Source: UMGS882 sp045598975 (GTDB lineage: Bacteria; Bacillota; Clostridia; Oscillospirales; CAG-382). From it: a DNA stretch of 5,016 nucleotides. How positions within the stretch are numbered: the first letter of the stretch is position 1; each line of letters begins with the position of its first letter. This document shows positions 4,923 through 5,016 of the stretch, in pieces. The position numbers and the translations under genes were made by a program. The notes beneath the pieces were generated by a model. The model was not told where the DNA came from. It did not search any database and worked only from the letters and a program-made list of their open reading frames with translations. The DNA is taken from the NCBI GenBank assembly GCA_045598975.1, contig JAZRVE010000013.1:1-5016 (forward strand). Direction: 5' to 3'.

Positions 4923-5016
4923 GATCAAACCGTTATCACGGCGGTATCGGTACAGGACACGTACAAGCTCCAAACCGTGCGGCACGGATGCGTTACATAG
5001 CACAAACAACAGCGTG
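4923..5016. other. Right-edge stretch with no recognised feature
   Basis: Apart from the fading tail of the repeat (to about 4953) nothing is identified here. A minus-strand frame is open from the window edge to a TAA at 4871-4869 and a plus-strand frame is open from 4817 to the edge. Neither gives a recognisable protein, and both pass through the hairpin repeat. Confidence 0.4.

Noticed and set aside
4817..5016. A plus-strand open frame starting ATG AAG AAA at 4817 and running off the right edge
   Set aside because: There is no Shine-Dalgarno before the ATG, the start is extremely lysine/arginine-rich because of an A-rich tract, and it crosses the repeat hairpins. Kept only as a finding about shared frames.

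Overview
The window carries a complete minus-strand arginine (ornithine) biosynthesis operon, read right to left as argC - argJ - argB/argD. It sits between two inverted copies of a short hairpin-rich repeat. GC-rich coding sequence, AT-rich intergenic DNA, strong GGAGG-type ribosome sites, a sigma-A-type promoter and the argC-argJ-argB-argD order all suggest a Firmicute, most likely a gut-type member of the Clostridia (Oscillospiraceae-like). The taxonomy is an inference.

Layout, right to left. 4831-4922 is the right copy of the repeat, and nothing recognisable lies between it and the window end. 4684-4790 holds a near-consensus promoter (TTGACA, 17 nt, TATACT), a palindrome just upstream of it, and TGAAT/ATTCA half-sites in the leader that may bind an ArgR-type repressor. 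4668-3739 is argC (the short, 'uncommon' form), 3732-2518 is argJ, and 2502-439 is one uninterrupted reading frame containing a full-length ArgB followed by a full-length ArgD. Gene gaps are 6 and 15 nt, so this is one tight transcription unit. 438-295 holds a run of perfect inverted repeats, 295-206 the left copy of the flanking repeat, 165-141 a plus-strand terminator, and 129-102 a minus-strand terminator that probably ends the operon. After it comes a new minus-strand promoter (90-62) and the first 12 codons of another gene that runs off the left edge.

The genes work as a cycle. ArgB phosphorylates N-acetylglutamate, ArgC reduces it to the semialdehyde, ArgD transaminates that to N-acetylornithine, and ArgJ moves the acetyl group back onto glutamate, releasing ornithine and regenerating N-acetylglutamate. 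ArgB carries the N-terminal helix and C-terminal signature typical of arginine-inhibited kinases, as expected where ArgJ recycles the acetyl group.

The two most notable points are (i) the ArgB-ArgD fusion, whose joint lies at the end of the arginine-binding signature and also carries a good internal Shine-Dalgarno/ATG for a free ArgD, and (ii) the inverted pair of flanking repeats, whose differences include three compensatory base-pair changes, so the fold rather than just the sequence appears conserved.
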